Assembly (NCBI RefSeq): GCF_029868855.1
Contig: NZ_JARWOV010000202.1
Span: forward strand, 1 to 48,400
Length of the DNA: 48,400 bases
Direction of reading: 5' to 3'
Source of the DNA: Nocardia carnea
GTDB lineage: Bacteria > Actinomycetota > Actinomycetes > Mycobacteriales > Mycobacteriaceae
Position numbers and translations under genes: made by a program. Positions 23,745 to 31,322 of this stretch are shown piece by piece; the first letter of the stretch is position 1, and every line of letters starts with the position of its first letter. Under the pieces are notes generated by a model. That model was not told the DNA's origin and ran no database searches. It was given only the letters and a program-made list of their open reading frames with translations.

Positions 23745-24944
23745 GTGAGTGGTACCAGAGTGTTGGTGGCGGGGGCGAGTATCGCAGGGCCCGCACTGGC
23801 CCACTGGTTACGTCGGCGGGGGGCCGAAGTGACCGTGGTGGAGCGGGCTCCCGCGTTGCGTCCGGGTGGGCAGGCTGTGGACGCGCGCGGAGTGACCAAG
23901 GAGGTCATCCGGCGGATGGGTCTCGGCCCGGCGGTGCGCGCGGCCTGCACCCAGACCATCGGCGCGCATACGGTGGACGTGGACGGCAATGTGCTGGAGA
24001 CCTTCCGCGTGGACGACGACGGGGGCGACGGACTCATCGCGGAGATCGAGGTCCTGCGCGGTGACCTGTCGCAGGTGCTCTACGACGACACCCGCGACAG
24101 CGTCGAATACGTCTTCGGCGACCGGATCGCCCAACTCACCCAGGACACGGAGGTGGTCGACGTGACTTTCGCAAGTGGCGATCGGCGGCATTTCGAGCTG
24201 GTGATCGGCGCGGACGGGTTGTATTCGGCGCTGCGCACAATGGTTTTCGGCCCGCACGAGCAGTTCGTCCGCCACCTCGGGCATATACTGGCCTTCTACA
24301 GCGTGCCCAACGAGTTCGGGCTGGACAGATGGCTGATCGAGTATCACGAGTCGGGGCGCTCGGCCGGCCTGCGACCCATACAGGACGCCACCCGTGCAAT
24401 GGCAATGTTCGCCTTCCCCGCGGCCGGTCTCGTCGTCGACTACCGAGACGTCGCGGCCCAGAAGCGCCTGCTGCGTGAGCAGATGGCCGGTTTCGGCTGG
24501 TGGACCCCGGCCATCCTCGCGCATCTGGACGATACTCCGGACTTCTACCTCGACCAGGTCGCCCAGGTGCTGATGGACCGCTGGTCCAGCGGACGGGTGG
24601 GGTTACTCGGGGACGCGGCATTCAGCTCGTCACCGATGTCCGGGCAGGGCACCGGACTGGCACTGGTCGGCGCGTACGTGCTGGCCGGTGAGCTGGCCAC
24701 CGCCGGGTGGAATCCGGCGGCCGGGTTCGCCGCCTACGAGGAGCGGATGCGCCCGTTCGTCCAGGCCAACCAGGAGATCGCCCGATTGAACGCCCGCAGT
24801 CGCGACGTCGGCGACCCGAATGCCGAACCGATCCCCGATTTCACCGGAAAGTGGTTCGCCGAGCTGGTCGAGCGCGCGATCAACGGCGTAGAACTGCCGG
24901 ACTACAAGGGGGTGCCGGACTCCCTCTCGGACGCTATACGTTGA
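23745..24944 (+). CDS. FAD-dependent monooxygenase (TetX/PHBH-like)
   Basis: 399 residues from a GTG with GGGAGG upstream. RVLVAGASIAGPALAHWLRRRG is the FAD-binding Rossmann motif (GxSxxG variant), VIGADGLYSALR is the DG motif, and GRVGLLGDAAFSSSPMSGQG is the GD motif. The last has Phe where family members usually have His, an unusual change. Group A flavoprotein monooxygenases of this kind hydroxylate aromatic or polyketide substrates, and TetX inactivates tetracyclines. The substrate here is unknown. It stands alone after the TetR gene (160-bp gap), and no partner oxidoreductase is needed for this class. Confidence 0.86.
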   Translation: MSGTRVLVAGASIAGPALAHWLRRRGAEVTVVERAPALRPGGQAVDARGVTKEVIRRMGLGPAVRAACTQTIGAHTVDVDGNVLETFRVDDDGGDGLIAEIEVLRGDLSQVLYDDTRDSVEYVFGDRIAQLTQDTEVVDVTFASGDRRHFELVIGADGLYSALRTMVFGPHEQFVRHLGHILAFYSVPNEFGLDRWLIEYHESGRSAGLRPIQDATRAMAMFAFPAAGLVVDYRDVAAQKRLLREQMAGFGWWTPAILAHLDDTPDFYLDQVAQVLMDRWSSGRVGLLGDAAFSSSPMSGQGTGLALVGAYVLAGELATAGWNPAAGFAAYEERMRPFVQANQEIARLNARSRDVGDPNAEPIPDFTGKWFAELVERAINGVELPDYKGVPDSLSDAIR

Positions 24945-25059
24945 AGCGGAATTCGACCTTATCGACAGGCTGGTAGCAACGTCATCACACGCCGTCGACC
25001 TGCTTCGCTATGAGGTTGCCCAGCTTCGGAACTCCAACGCGTTCCGCCGCGAACCAACG

Positions 25060-25473
25060 TCATAGCGAAGGCGCGATGTATTCGCACTGCAGGTCGGATA
25101 CCCTCGCGATATGCTCGAAATCGTGGTCCGCGGCGAGCACGGTCGCATCGTTCACGATGGCATAGCCGGCGATGAGGATGTCCTGTGAGCCGGCCGCCCG
25201 GACAAGCCCCTCATTCCACAGCGCTGCCTGGATATCGAGCACGAGCGATTCATCGGGTGCGTGCTCGAGCGGGAATCCGAGAGAGATCTGCTCTCGGTAG
25301 TTCGCGTGCTCTTCGGGCGTTCGGGCGCTGTGGCAGAACTCGAGCACCTGCGGCGGGCAGGTGACGAACAGGTCGGCCGGTGCTCGCTCGATACGTCGCA
25401 GTCGCGCAGTGATACCCGGGTCCCCAGTGGCCAACCTCGCCCAGACGGAGTTGTCGACCAGGTAGTCGGTCAC
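25060..25473 (-). CDS. vapC: VapC-type PIN-domain toxin
   Basis: 137 residues, a PIN ribonuclease with the acidic set Asp7 (LVDNSVW), Glu45 (VLEFCHSA), Asp98 (SQDILIAGYA) and Asp116 (LAADHDFEHI). The length and the N-terminal V-D-x-S-x-W motif are standard for VapC toxins, Mg2+-dependent RNases that cut tRNA or rRNA. It overlaps the antitoxin gene by 4 nt (ATGA at 25470-25473), so the pair is translationally coupled. It lies downstream of ychF on the same strand, as vapBC32 does in M. tuberculosis (Rv1112-Rv1114, from memory). It is intact and likely active unless bound by its antitoxin. Confidence 0.88.
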   Translation of the reverse strand: MTDYLVDNSVWARLATGDPGITARLRRIERAPADLFVTCPPQVLEFCHSARTPEEHANYREQISLGFPLEHAPDESLVLDIQAALWNEGLVRAAGSQDILIAGYAIVNDATVLAADHDFEHIARVSDLQCEYIAPSL

Positions 25474-25688
25474 GAAGGCTCGGACTCGCCCGGAGAGACC
25501 ACCGGCGCGCCGAGCTCGTTGTCGAGGTCGGTCAGTCCTGCGATACCGTCGATCATCGCACCCTTCTGCTTCGAGGCGATGAGTCGGCGCAACGCCAGGT
25601 CGAGGACGGCCCGGTTCGATCGCTCGCCCGTTAGCGCTCTAGCACGTTCGATGAGCCGCGGATCCAGGTCAACGCTGGTGACTGTCAT
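25470..25688 (-). CDS. vapB: VapB-type antitoxin
   Basis: 72 residues. The N-terminal part MTVTSVDLDPRLIERARAL followed by SNRAVLDLALRRLI is a ribbon-helix-helix DNA-binding domain typical of VapB antitoxins. The tail from about residue 50 is acidic and flexible and would wrap around and block the toxin active site. The ATG has GAGAGGGG 5 nt upstream. A TATAAT box reads toward it (25722-25717, minus strand), and an AT-rich palindrome (25707-25724) overlaps it, in line with autorepression by the toxin-antitoxin complex. Confidence 0.86.
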   Translation of the reverse strand: MTVTSVDLDPRLIERARALTGERSNRAVLDLALRRLIASKQKGAMIDGIAGLTDLDNELGAPVVSPGESEPS

Positions 25689-25706
25689 GACAGCCCCTCT
25701 CAGTCT

Positions 25707-25724
25707 TATATGAGTGATTATATA
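25707..25724. promoter_or_regulatory. vapBC promoter/operator
   Basis: TATAT-N8-ATATA, an 18-bp imperfect palindrome in the AT-rich spacer before vapB, overlapping a TATAAT box on the minus strand (25722-25717) that reads toward vapB. Its A/T content stands out from the surrounding DNA. Confidence 0.5.
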
Positions 25725-26012
25725 TCGAGCGGCCTGATGGGGCCACCCCGACCGTTCCGAGACTCCGGCTCGAGCAACCCATCACCCGCGGCCCGCAACA
25801 TCAACTGACCTTGCACAAACCCGGGACCGCTACCGAGCATGGTCGCGTCACCGGACAGATCAGACTCCAACTGAGTAGCTTTCTGATGCCGAATGGGCCC
25901 TCAGCCCGACGTCTCAGCGCCTCAGAATTGGCTGCGATCGGCCGCGAAGGGGGGCGGCTTTCCAGCGGCCAGTCGGTATGGGCAACGACGCGTCGGGTGG
26001 CAAGAGCGCATA
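25725..26012. other. Intergenic, nothing recognised
   Basis: About 290 bp between vapB and the small membrane-protein gene. Open frames here lack ribosome sites and do not look like protein. No repeat or hairpin was noticed apart from the vapB operator at its left edge. Confidence 0.4.
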
Positions 26013-26240
26013 ATGGAAAGCAGAAAGGTCGTCATGCGAGCGATACAGGGCCTGCTCAATTTCGTGTTGGGAATCGTAACGGCCGTGCTCGGCACGGTGG
26101 TCGGGTTGCTGGCGGCCGTGGTGTGGATCCTCGGTGCGGTGTTGTGTGCGACGATCCTCCTGATTCCGCTGGGGCTTCCCGTCATCAAGCTCGGCAGCCG
26201 CCTGTTCGGCCTTGCTCGACAGCTGATGCATCTCCCCTGA
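26013..26240 (+). CDS. Small two-helix membrane protein
   Basis: 75 residues from ATG 26013, or 68 from ATG 26034, which has GAAAGG upstream and may be the better start. Two hydrophobic stretches, FVLGIVTAVLGTVVGLLAAV and VWILGAVLCATILLIPLGLP, form an antiparallel transmembrane hairpin. A short basic tail IKLGSRLFGLARQLMHLP follows. I recognise no family. It lies between vapB and ychF and points away from both vapBC and ychF, which are on the minus strand. Confidence 0.6.
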   Translation: MESRKVVMRAIQGLLNFVLGIVTAVLGTVVGLLAAVVWILGAVLCATILLIPLGLPVIKLGSRLFGLARQLMHLP

Positions 26241-26557
26241 CGCACCTCCCCGACATCCACGCCGCAGATAGCACTGTCCCCGACATCCACGACGCGCGCC
26301 GACTGGGCGAGGGAAAACTGCAGCCCAGGACATGCCTACTGCCGGTCAGCAAACTCGAGTCGTCCATCACATCCCCTGGGGATTTCTACCCACCGTATCG
26401 GGCGGCCAGCAACCCCTCGACACGAACATCCTGTAGTGCCGCACACCCCGTTGAGCGAACTGGTCAGCTTGCGGCGCCGGCAGTACTGCCGAGCCCCCAC
26501 CCGGAAACCAGATGGGGGCTCAGCAGAGTCTCTACCAGCGGCGGTACACGCCCTGCG
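26241..26557. other. Convergent spacer with a short direct repeat and a hairpin
   Basis: 317 bp between the small membrane protein and the ychF stop. TCCCCGACATCCACG occurs twice (26247-26261 and 26277-26291), 30 bp apart. A strong hairpin lies at 26486-26526. No credible gene was seen. Confidence 0.5.
26486..26526 (-). terminator. ychF terminator hairpin
   Basis: GAGCCCCCA (26491-26499) pairs perfectly with TGGGGGCTC (26513-26521) around a 13-nt loop, and outer CTGC/GCAG extends the stem. It lies 32 nt past the ychF stop (26558) on its downstream side. No T-run follows on either strand. Confidence 0.55.
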
Positions 26558-27652
26558 CTACTTCTTCGCAGACGCTAGTCCGCTGCGGAACTCCACTACG
26601 TCGCCGTCTGCCATGACGTAGTCCTTGCCTTCCATCCGGACCTTGCCCGCAGCCTTCGCCGCGGCCATGGACCCGGCCTCGACCAGATCGTCGAACGCCA
26701 CCACTTCGGCCTTGATGAAGCCGCGTTCGAAGTCGGTGTGGATGACACCGGCGGCCTTGGGTGCGGTATCGCCCTGGTGAATGGTCCAGGCGCGGGCCTC
26801 TTTCGGACCGGCGGTGAGGTAGGTCTGCAGGCCCAGGGTGTGGAAGCCGGCGCGGGCCAGGGCGTGCAAACCGGGCTCGGATTGGCCGATGGATTCCAGG
26901 AGTTCGGCGGCGGATTCGTCGTCGAGTTCGAGGAGTTCGGATTCGACCTTCGCGTCCAGAAACACCGAATCCGCCGGGGCCACTGAGGCTTTCAGCTCGG
27001 CGACCTTAGCCTCGTCGCTGAGCACCGATTCGTCGGCGTTGAAGACATAGAGGAACGGTTTGGTGGTGAGCAGGGACAGTTCCTTCAGGAGTTCGCCGTC
27101 GATCTCCTTCGCGGCGTGGAACAGGGTCCGCCCGCCGTTGAGGATTTCCTGGGCCTGCTTCGCGGCGTCCGCGTAGGGCTTGCGGTCCTTCTTGACCTTG
27201 GCTTCCTTCTCGAGCCGGACGACCGCCTTCTCGAGGGTTTGCAGGTCGGCGAGGATCAGTTCGGTTTCGATGACCTCGATATCGGAGGCCGGGTTCACCT
27301 GGCCGTCCACGTGGACCACATCGTCGTCGGCGAACACGCGGACGACCTGGCAGATGGCGTCGGCTTCGCGGATGTTGGCGAGGAATTTATTGCCCAGGCC
27401 GGCGCCCTCGGAGGCGCCCTTCACGATGCCGGCGATATCGACGAAGGACACCGTGGCGGGGACGATACGGGCCGAGCCGAAGATTTCCGCGAGTTTCTCC
27501 AGCCGGGGGTCGGGCAGCGGAACCACACCGACGTTGGGCTCGATGGTCGCGAACGGGTAGTTCGCGGCGAGCACGTCGTTGCGGGTCAGCGCGTTGAACA
27601 GCGTCGATTTTCCGACGTTGGGCAGGCCGACGATTCCGAGGGTGAGACTCAC
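26558..27652 (-). CDS. ychF: YchF, redox-regulated Obg-like ATPase
   Basis: 364 residues, the usual length for YchF. P-loop GLPNVGKST lies at residues 9-17, the G3-type DIAG at about 73, and NADE (in YVFNADES) replaces the usual NKxD, the change that makes YchF prefer ATP to GTP. The C-terminal TGS domain is marked by [33 protein letters not shown] and [20 protein letters not shown]. YchF binds ribosomes and the proteasome in other organisms and affects oxidative-stress responses. The GTG at 27652 has TAGACT 9 nt upstream on its own strand, consistent with a near-leaderless mRNA. Confidence 0.93.
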   Translation of the reverse strand: MSLTLGIVGLPNVGKSTLFNALTRNDVLAANYPFATIEPNVGVVPLPDPRLEKLAEIFGSARIVPATVSFVDIAGIVKGASEGAGLGNKFLANIREADAICQVVRVFADDDVVHVDGQVNPASDIEVIETELILADLQTLEKAVVRLEKEAKVKKDRKPYADAAKQAQEILNGGRTLFHAAKEIDGELLKELSLLTTKPFLYVFNADESVLSDEAKVAELKASVAPADSVFLDAKVESELLELDDESAAELLESIGQSEPGLHALARAGFHTLGLQTYLTAGPKEARAWTIHQGDTAPKAAGVIHTDFERGFIKAEVVAFDDLVEAGSMAAAKAAGKVRMEGKDYVMADGDVVEFRSGLASAKK

Positions 27653-27757
27653 GAGGACTGGAGTCTACGCGGGACAGCGGCCGGGTCGGCGGTCGGCCGT
27701 GCGTGGGCGCGGAAACCCCGGCGGCGATGCGCTCCGGACCGGCGTAGCGTGACAGCT

Positions 27758-28600
27758 ATGGAGCCGACCTCTCAGGTGGTGACGGCCCACCCAACCCAGG
27801 CGCTGGCCGCTTTCATCGACGGATACATCGGCTACCGGATGACCGGGTTCGAAGCGGGCCTGCATCGTGGACTGCCGTCACGGCATATGACATTCATCGT
27901 CGCCATCGGGCCCGTCATCGACGTGATCAGCCAGACCGATGCCCGCCAGTCCCCGGACAACTACCGCTGCGTGCTCGGCGGCCTGCAGGACACCCCGGCG
28001 ATGATCGCGCACGACGGTACTCAGGAGGGTGTCGCCGTGAAACTCACCCCGATAGGTTGCCGGGCGCTGTTCGGACTGCCGGCGGCGGAGCTGTGGAGTA
28101 CGTCGATCGAATTCGCCGATCTCATCGGCGCGCCGGGACGGCAACTGTGGGACGAGCTCCAGGAGCATTCCGGCTGGCCACAGCGGTTCGCGGCCTGCGA
28201 TCGCGTGCTGACCCGGCTGCTGATCCCGGAACGGACCGTGGGCCCGGAGCTGTCCTGGGCATGGCGGGCGGTGGCGCGGTCGCACGGGACGGTGGGCGTC
28301 GAACCGCTCGCCGAACGTATCGGGTGGAGCCGGCAGTACCTCACCAAACGGTTCACCGGCGAGTTCGGATTGAGCCCGAAGGTGGCGGGGCGGATAGCGC
28401 GGTTCGAGCGGGCCAAGCAGATGCTGCTGAACACCCCTTCGTTCGTTTCGATCGCGCAGGTGGCCGCCGCCTGCGGGTACTACGACCAACCGCATCTCAA
28501 CCGAGAGTTCGCACGGCTGGCCGGGTGCAGCCCGACCCAGTGGCTCGCCGAGGAGATTCCATCCGTCCAAGACCCGGAGCTCGCCGGCGGGCCAGGCTGA
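27758..28600 (+). CDS. AraC-family transcriptional regulator
   Basis: 280 residues. The C-terminal AraC domain has two helix-turn-helix units: VEPLAERIGWSRQYLTKRF and SIAQVAAACGYYDQPHLNREF, followed by the hallmark GCSPTQW. The N-terminal half (GYIGYRMTGFEAGLHRGLPSR..., VAVKLTPIGCRALFGLPAAEL) is of the DUF6597-like sensor type often paired with glyoxalase-like genes. The ATG at 27758 has TAGCGT 7 nt upstream, consistent with a leaderless mRNA. It ends 4 bp before the VOC gene at 28605, so it is likely in one unit with that gene and probably regulates it. Confidence 0.86.
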   Translation: MEPTSQVVTAHPTQALAAFIDGYIGYRMTGFEAGLHRGLPSRHMTFIVAIGPVIDVISQTDARQSPDNYRCVLGGLQDTPAMIAHDGTQEGVAVKLTPIGCRALFGLPAAELWSTSIEFADLIGAPGRQLWDELQEHSGWPQRFAACDRVLTRLLIPERTVGPELSWAWRAVARSHGTVGVEPLAERIGWSRQYLTKRFTGEFGLSPKVAGRIARFERAKQMLLNTPSFVSIAQVAAACGYYDQPHLNREFARLAGCSPTQWLAEEIPSVQDPELAGGPG

Positions 28601-28604
28601 AACC

Positions 28605-29033
28605 ATGACCGCAACCGAGAAAAACACCACGACAACCACACCTGCCCCGACCGTCTGGCCGTGCCTGGGATTCCGGGACGCCCGCGGCACCGCGGACTTC
28701 CTGGTCCGGGCCTTCGGGTTCGAACTGACCGCGATATATGCCCGGGACGACGATCCGTCGGTGATCGAACACGCCGAACTGCGCTGGCCCGAAGGCGGCG
28801 GAATCATGTTCGGCACCGCCGGCAGAGGTGGCGGCCTGCCGGACCGGCGCACACCGGGTACCGAATCCGTGTATGTCGTCTGCACCGACCCGGACGCCCT
28901 CTACGAGCGGGCCACGGCCGCGGGCGCGGAGACGGTCGCCGGACTGAAGGACGAGGACTACGGATCGCGCGGGTTCACTGTCGCCGACCCGGAAGGCAAT
29001 TACTGGAGTTTCGGGACCTACCGCGGCCAGTGA
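28605..29033 (+). CDS. VOC-superfamily (glyoxalase-like) protein
   Basis: 142 residues with the paired beta-alpha-beta-beta-beta pattern of the vicinal-oxygen-chelate fold. WPCLGFRDARGTADFLVRAFGFEL opens it, AELRWPEGGGIMFG is the first strand set, and YGSRGFTVADPEGNYWSFGTY is the typical ending. VOC enzymes use a metal for glyoxalase, dioxygenase or antibiotic-binding roles; the D-P-E-G-N-x-W-S-F end is shared with bleomycin-resistance and glyoxalase-like members. The start is 4 bp after the AraC stop, so translation is coupled. The substrate is unknown. Confidence 0.85.
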   Translation: MTATEKNTTTTTPAPTVWPCLGFRDARGTADFLVRAFGFELTAIYARDDDPSVIEHAELRWPEGGGIMFGTAGRGGGLPDRRTPGTESVYVVCTDPDALYERATAAGAETVAGLKDEDYGSRGFTVADPEGNYWSFGTYRGQ

Positions 29034-29075
29034 CACCACGACCTGCTCCGTTTCGGACACCTCGAAGGGGACACG

Positions 29076-29510
29076 ATGCCGATGGACAACGACGAGATGC
29101 GCGCCCTTTACCACAGGTGGTTGCCCGGACTGTGGAATTCGGCTCCCGATGCGATGCCGGCGATCGCCGCGGAGATCTTCGCACCGGACGCGGTGGGGCA
29201 CTGGGGTGGCAGCCAGGACCCGGTAGGCCCGAAGGCGATCGCCGCGAAGGTCCAGGAAACCTTCACCATGTTCGACAACGTCTCGGTCACGCTGCTCACC
29301 CAACCCATCGTGGACGGCAACTGGATCGCGGCGCGGTGGGAATTCGCCGGGAGATATATCGGAGGCGTGCCCGGTGTCGGGGCCGCGGCCGGCACCCGGG
29401 TGCGCTACCCCGGTATGGACCTGTTCCGCGTCGCGGACAACCGGCTCGCCGAATACTGGCCGCACGGTGCCGATCTGCTCCTGATGCGGCAACTGGACGC
29501 ACTGGGCTGA
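29076..29510 (+). CDS. SnoaL/NTF2-like protein (ester-cyclase-type)
   Basis: 144 residues of the cone-shaped NTF2-like fold. RWLPGLWNSAPDAMPAIAAEIFAPDAVGH is the N-terminal helical part, VSVTLLTQPIVDGNWIAARWEFAGRYIGG is the central sheet, and GMDLFRVADNRLAEYWPHGADLLLMRQL is the usual ending of SnoaL-type proteins. Polyketide cyclases and limonene-epoxide-hydrolase relatives share this fold, but many such proteins only bind ligand. It follows the VOC gene by 42 bp, so the three genes AraC-VOC-SnoaL could form one unit. Confidence 0.82.
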   Translation: MPMDNDEMRALYHRWLPGLWNSAPDAMPAIAAEIFAPDAVGHWGGSQDPVGPKAIAAKVQETFTMFDNVSVTLLTQPIVDGNWIAARWEFAGRYIGGVPGVGAAAGTRVRYPGMDLFRVADNRLAEYWPHGADLLLMRQLDALG

Positions 29511-29529
29511 TCGACGCGCTCCCGCGCGC

Positions 29530-29560
29530 TTGACCTTCAGGTTGCTCGAAGCCCGATGAT
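29530..29560 (+). promoter_or_regulatory. MerR-type promoter of the MerR-clamp gene
   Basis: TTGACC (29530-29535) and GATGAT (29555-29560) are 19 bp apart, the over-long spacing of MerR-activated promoters. ACCTTCAGGT in the spacer is partly symmetrical. The -10 ends 6 nt before the GTG at 29567, so the transcript would be leaderless. Confidence 0.5.
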
Positions 29561-29566
29561 GGGCGG

Positions 29567-30655
29567 GTGCCCGAATCCGACCTGATCACCATCGGCGCGT
29601 TCGCCCGCTCCTGCGGTATCACCGCCAGCGCGCTGCGGTTCTACGACGACTCCGGCCTGCTCGCGCCGGCCGGGGTCGACGAGATCACCGGCTACCGCTA
29701 CTACGCCCCCGAGCAGGTGGCTCGGGCGGTGACCATCCGGCGGCTACGGGATATCGGTATGCCACTGGACGGTATCGCCCGGGTGCTCGCGGCCGACGCG
29801 CACGCCGGCGCCGGGCTGATCGACGACCATATGGCGCGGCTGGTCGAGCGCACCCAGCAGGCGCGGCGGACCGCGGAGATCGTGAAGGCCGCCCTGGGCG
29901 AATCCGCCGGATGGCCGGTGGCGACGGTGCGCGGGCCGGTGCTCGCGGCGGCGGTCGAGCAGATCCTCGCCGCTACCGGCGCCGACCCGGACCTGCCGGT
30001 ATTGGCCGGCGTCCGGCTGGAGGCAACAGCCGACTCGCTGACTCTCACCGCCACCGACCGGTACCGGTTGTCCACCCGCACCGTAGTCCCCGAACAGGCC
30101 GGATCGGCCGAATGGGCGGCGACCGTGGACGGCGCCGATCTGAGCGCGGCATTGCAGGAGATCCGCCGGGCCCACCTGGTGGATCTAGAAGCCGGCGAGC
30201 ACAGCATCCGGTTCCGCTCGGACGACGGAGTCGTGCGCACCTGCCGGACGCTGACCGACCCGTTCCCCGATCACCGCGCACTGCTGGCATCGCTACCCTC
30301 GGCACAAACGCACGTGGTGGTCCCGAAACACGAACTGATGCGCGCACTGGAACAACAGCGGGCACGCTACCTCCGGTTCGCTGTCGCGCCGGGCTCAGTC
30401 ACTGTCTCCGGTACGGCAGACGAACCCGTATCCGAAATGTCCGCGCTGGTCACCGGGCCACCGGGCGATCTCGTCTTCGGTTTCACCATCCTGCACCCGG
30501 CCGTCGCCACCGCCATCGGCCCCGATGTGCGGATGGATATCGGCGGCCCGCGGGACCCGATGGTCGTCCGGTCCGCGGACAACGGCGATCTCACCACGCT
30601 GGCCATGCCGGCCGACCCCACAGTTGTCGACACAGAGAACGGAACCCTGAATTGA
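29567..30655 (+). CDS. MerR regulator fused to DnaN-like (beta-clamp domains II-III) module
   Basis: 362 residues. Residues 6-75 are a MerR winged helix: LITIGAFARSCGITASALRFYDDSGLL with the IPVS-like GYRYYAPEQVARAVTIRRLRDIGMPLDGI. A coiled dimer helix follows (80-113). From about 117 the protein matches the sliding clamp DnaN: PVLAGVRLEATADSLTLTATDRYRL (domain II) has ATDRYRL at 162-168, like ATDGHRL of E. coli. TDPFPDHRALL (231-240) is the linker, and the end PMVVRSADNGDLTTLAMP (to residue 348) is domain III. These three blocks carry the clamp-peptide pocket. The MerR head takes the place of domain I, so it cannot form a normal clamp ring. It couples to a helical-repeat gene by a 4-nt overlap. 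Confidence 0.85.
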   Translation: MPESDLITIGAFARSCGITASALRFYDDSGLLAPAGVDEITGYRYYAPEQVARAVTIRRLRDIGMPLDGIARVLAADAHAGAGLIDDHMARLVERTQQARRTAEIVKAALGESAGWPVATVRGPVLAAAVEQILAATGADPDLPVLAGVRLEATADSLTLTATDRYRLSTRTVVPEQAGSAEWAATVDGADLSAALQEIRRAHLVDLEAGEHSIRFRSDDGVVRTCRTLTDPFPDHRALLASLPSAQTHVVVPKHELMRALEQQRARYLRFAVAPGSVTVSGTADEPVSEMSALVTGPPGDLVFGFTILHPAVATAIGPDVRMDIGGPRDPMVVRSADNGDLTTLAMPADPTVVDTENGTLN

Positions 30656-31161
30656 CCACCGACCAGCTGTCCCCCGACACCACCATGAACGCGATCAACG
30701 AGGCCGTCGTGCTCGGCCGAACCGGTGATCTCGAAACCGCGCGTACCCGGCTGCTCGAGCTCTGGGCCGAGATCGGCACCGCCGGCGACCCGCTGCACCG
30801 CTGCTCCCTCGCCCACTACCTGGCCGACCTCTACGACGATCCCGCCCAGGCATTGGCCTGGGATATCCGGGCACTCGACGCCGCCGACACCCTCGGCGAC
30901 GATCGAGCCCAGCAGTACCACGCGAGCCTGCACGTGGCCGGCTTCTATCCCTCACTGCACCTCAACCTGGCCGACAACTACCGGCGGCTGGGGTCGTGGG
31001 ACGCGGCGGGCGAACAGATCACCGCCGCCCGCAGACATCTGAATGCCCTCCCGGACGACGCCTACGGCGCGATGATCCGTACTGCCCTCGACGAGGTCGC
31101 GGAATCGATCGCCCAGCGATCAACAGAGCCCCGCCCAAGTGCGCCGGCGCCGAAGGCTTGA
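30652..31161 (+). CDS. Helical-repeat (TPR-like) protein coupled to MerR-clamp
   Basis: 169 residues if begun at TTG 30652, or 158 from ATG 30685. The TTG overlaps the MerR-clamp stop in ATTGA, so translation is probably coupled. The sequence is all helical with alternating A/L/Y/W heptads typical of tetratricopeptide repeats: LGRTGDLETARTRLLELWAEIG, HYLADLYDDPAQALAWDIRAL and YHASLHVAGFYPSLHLNLADNYRRLG are the clearest units. TPR proteins are usually scaffolds or partner-binding adaptors. Because it sits in tight coupling with the MerR-clamp gene, it may work with that protein. The last 15 residues are Pro/Ala-rich. Confidence 0.78.
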   Translation: MTTDQLSPDTTMNAINEAVVLGRTGDLETARTRLLELWAEIGTAGDPLHRCSLAHYLADLYDDPAQALAWDIRALDAADTLGDDRAQQYHASLHVAGFYPSLHLNLADNYRRLGSWDAAGEQITAARRHLNALPDDAYGAMIRTALDEVAESIAQRSTEPRPSAPAPKA

Positions 31162-31322
31162 ACGAATCAGCGGCGGGCCGCACGAAAGTCACTGTCCCGG
31201 CAGGCGGTAACGCCGATCTCTCCACGCGCACGGCAGCGAGGCCGCGGACCGTCACTCCGGTCTCACCCGCACGGGCAGAAGATCACCTGATGCGCCGGAC
31301 ACCGCCTGGATAGGGTCGGTGG

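Noticed and set aside
26247..26291. 15-bp direct repeat as an insertion-sequence duplication
   Set aside because: Only 15 bp between copies, no transposase and no inverted terminal repeats; probably chance or a minor binding site.
25811..26578. Long plus-strand open frame
   Set aside because: It has no ribosome site, poor protein character and covers the small membrane-protein gene in another frame.
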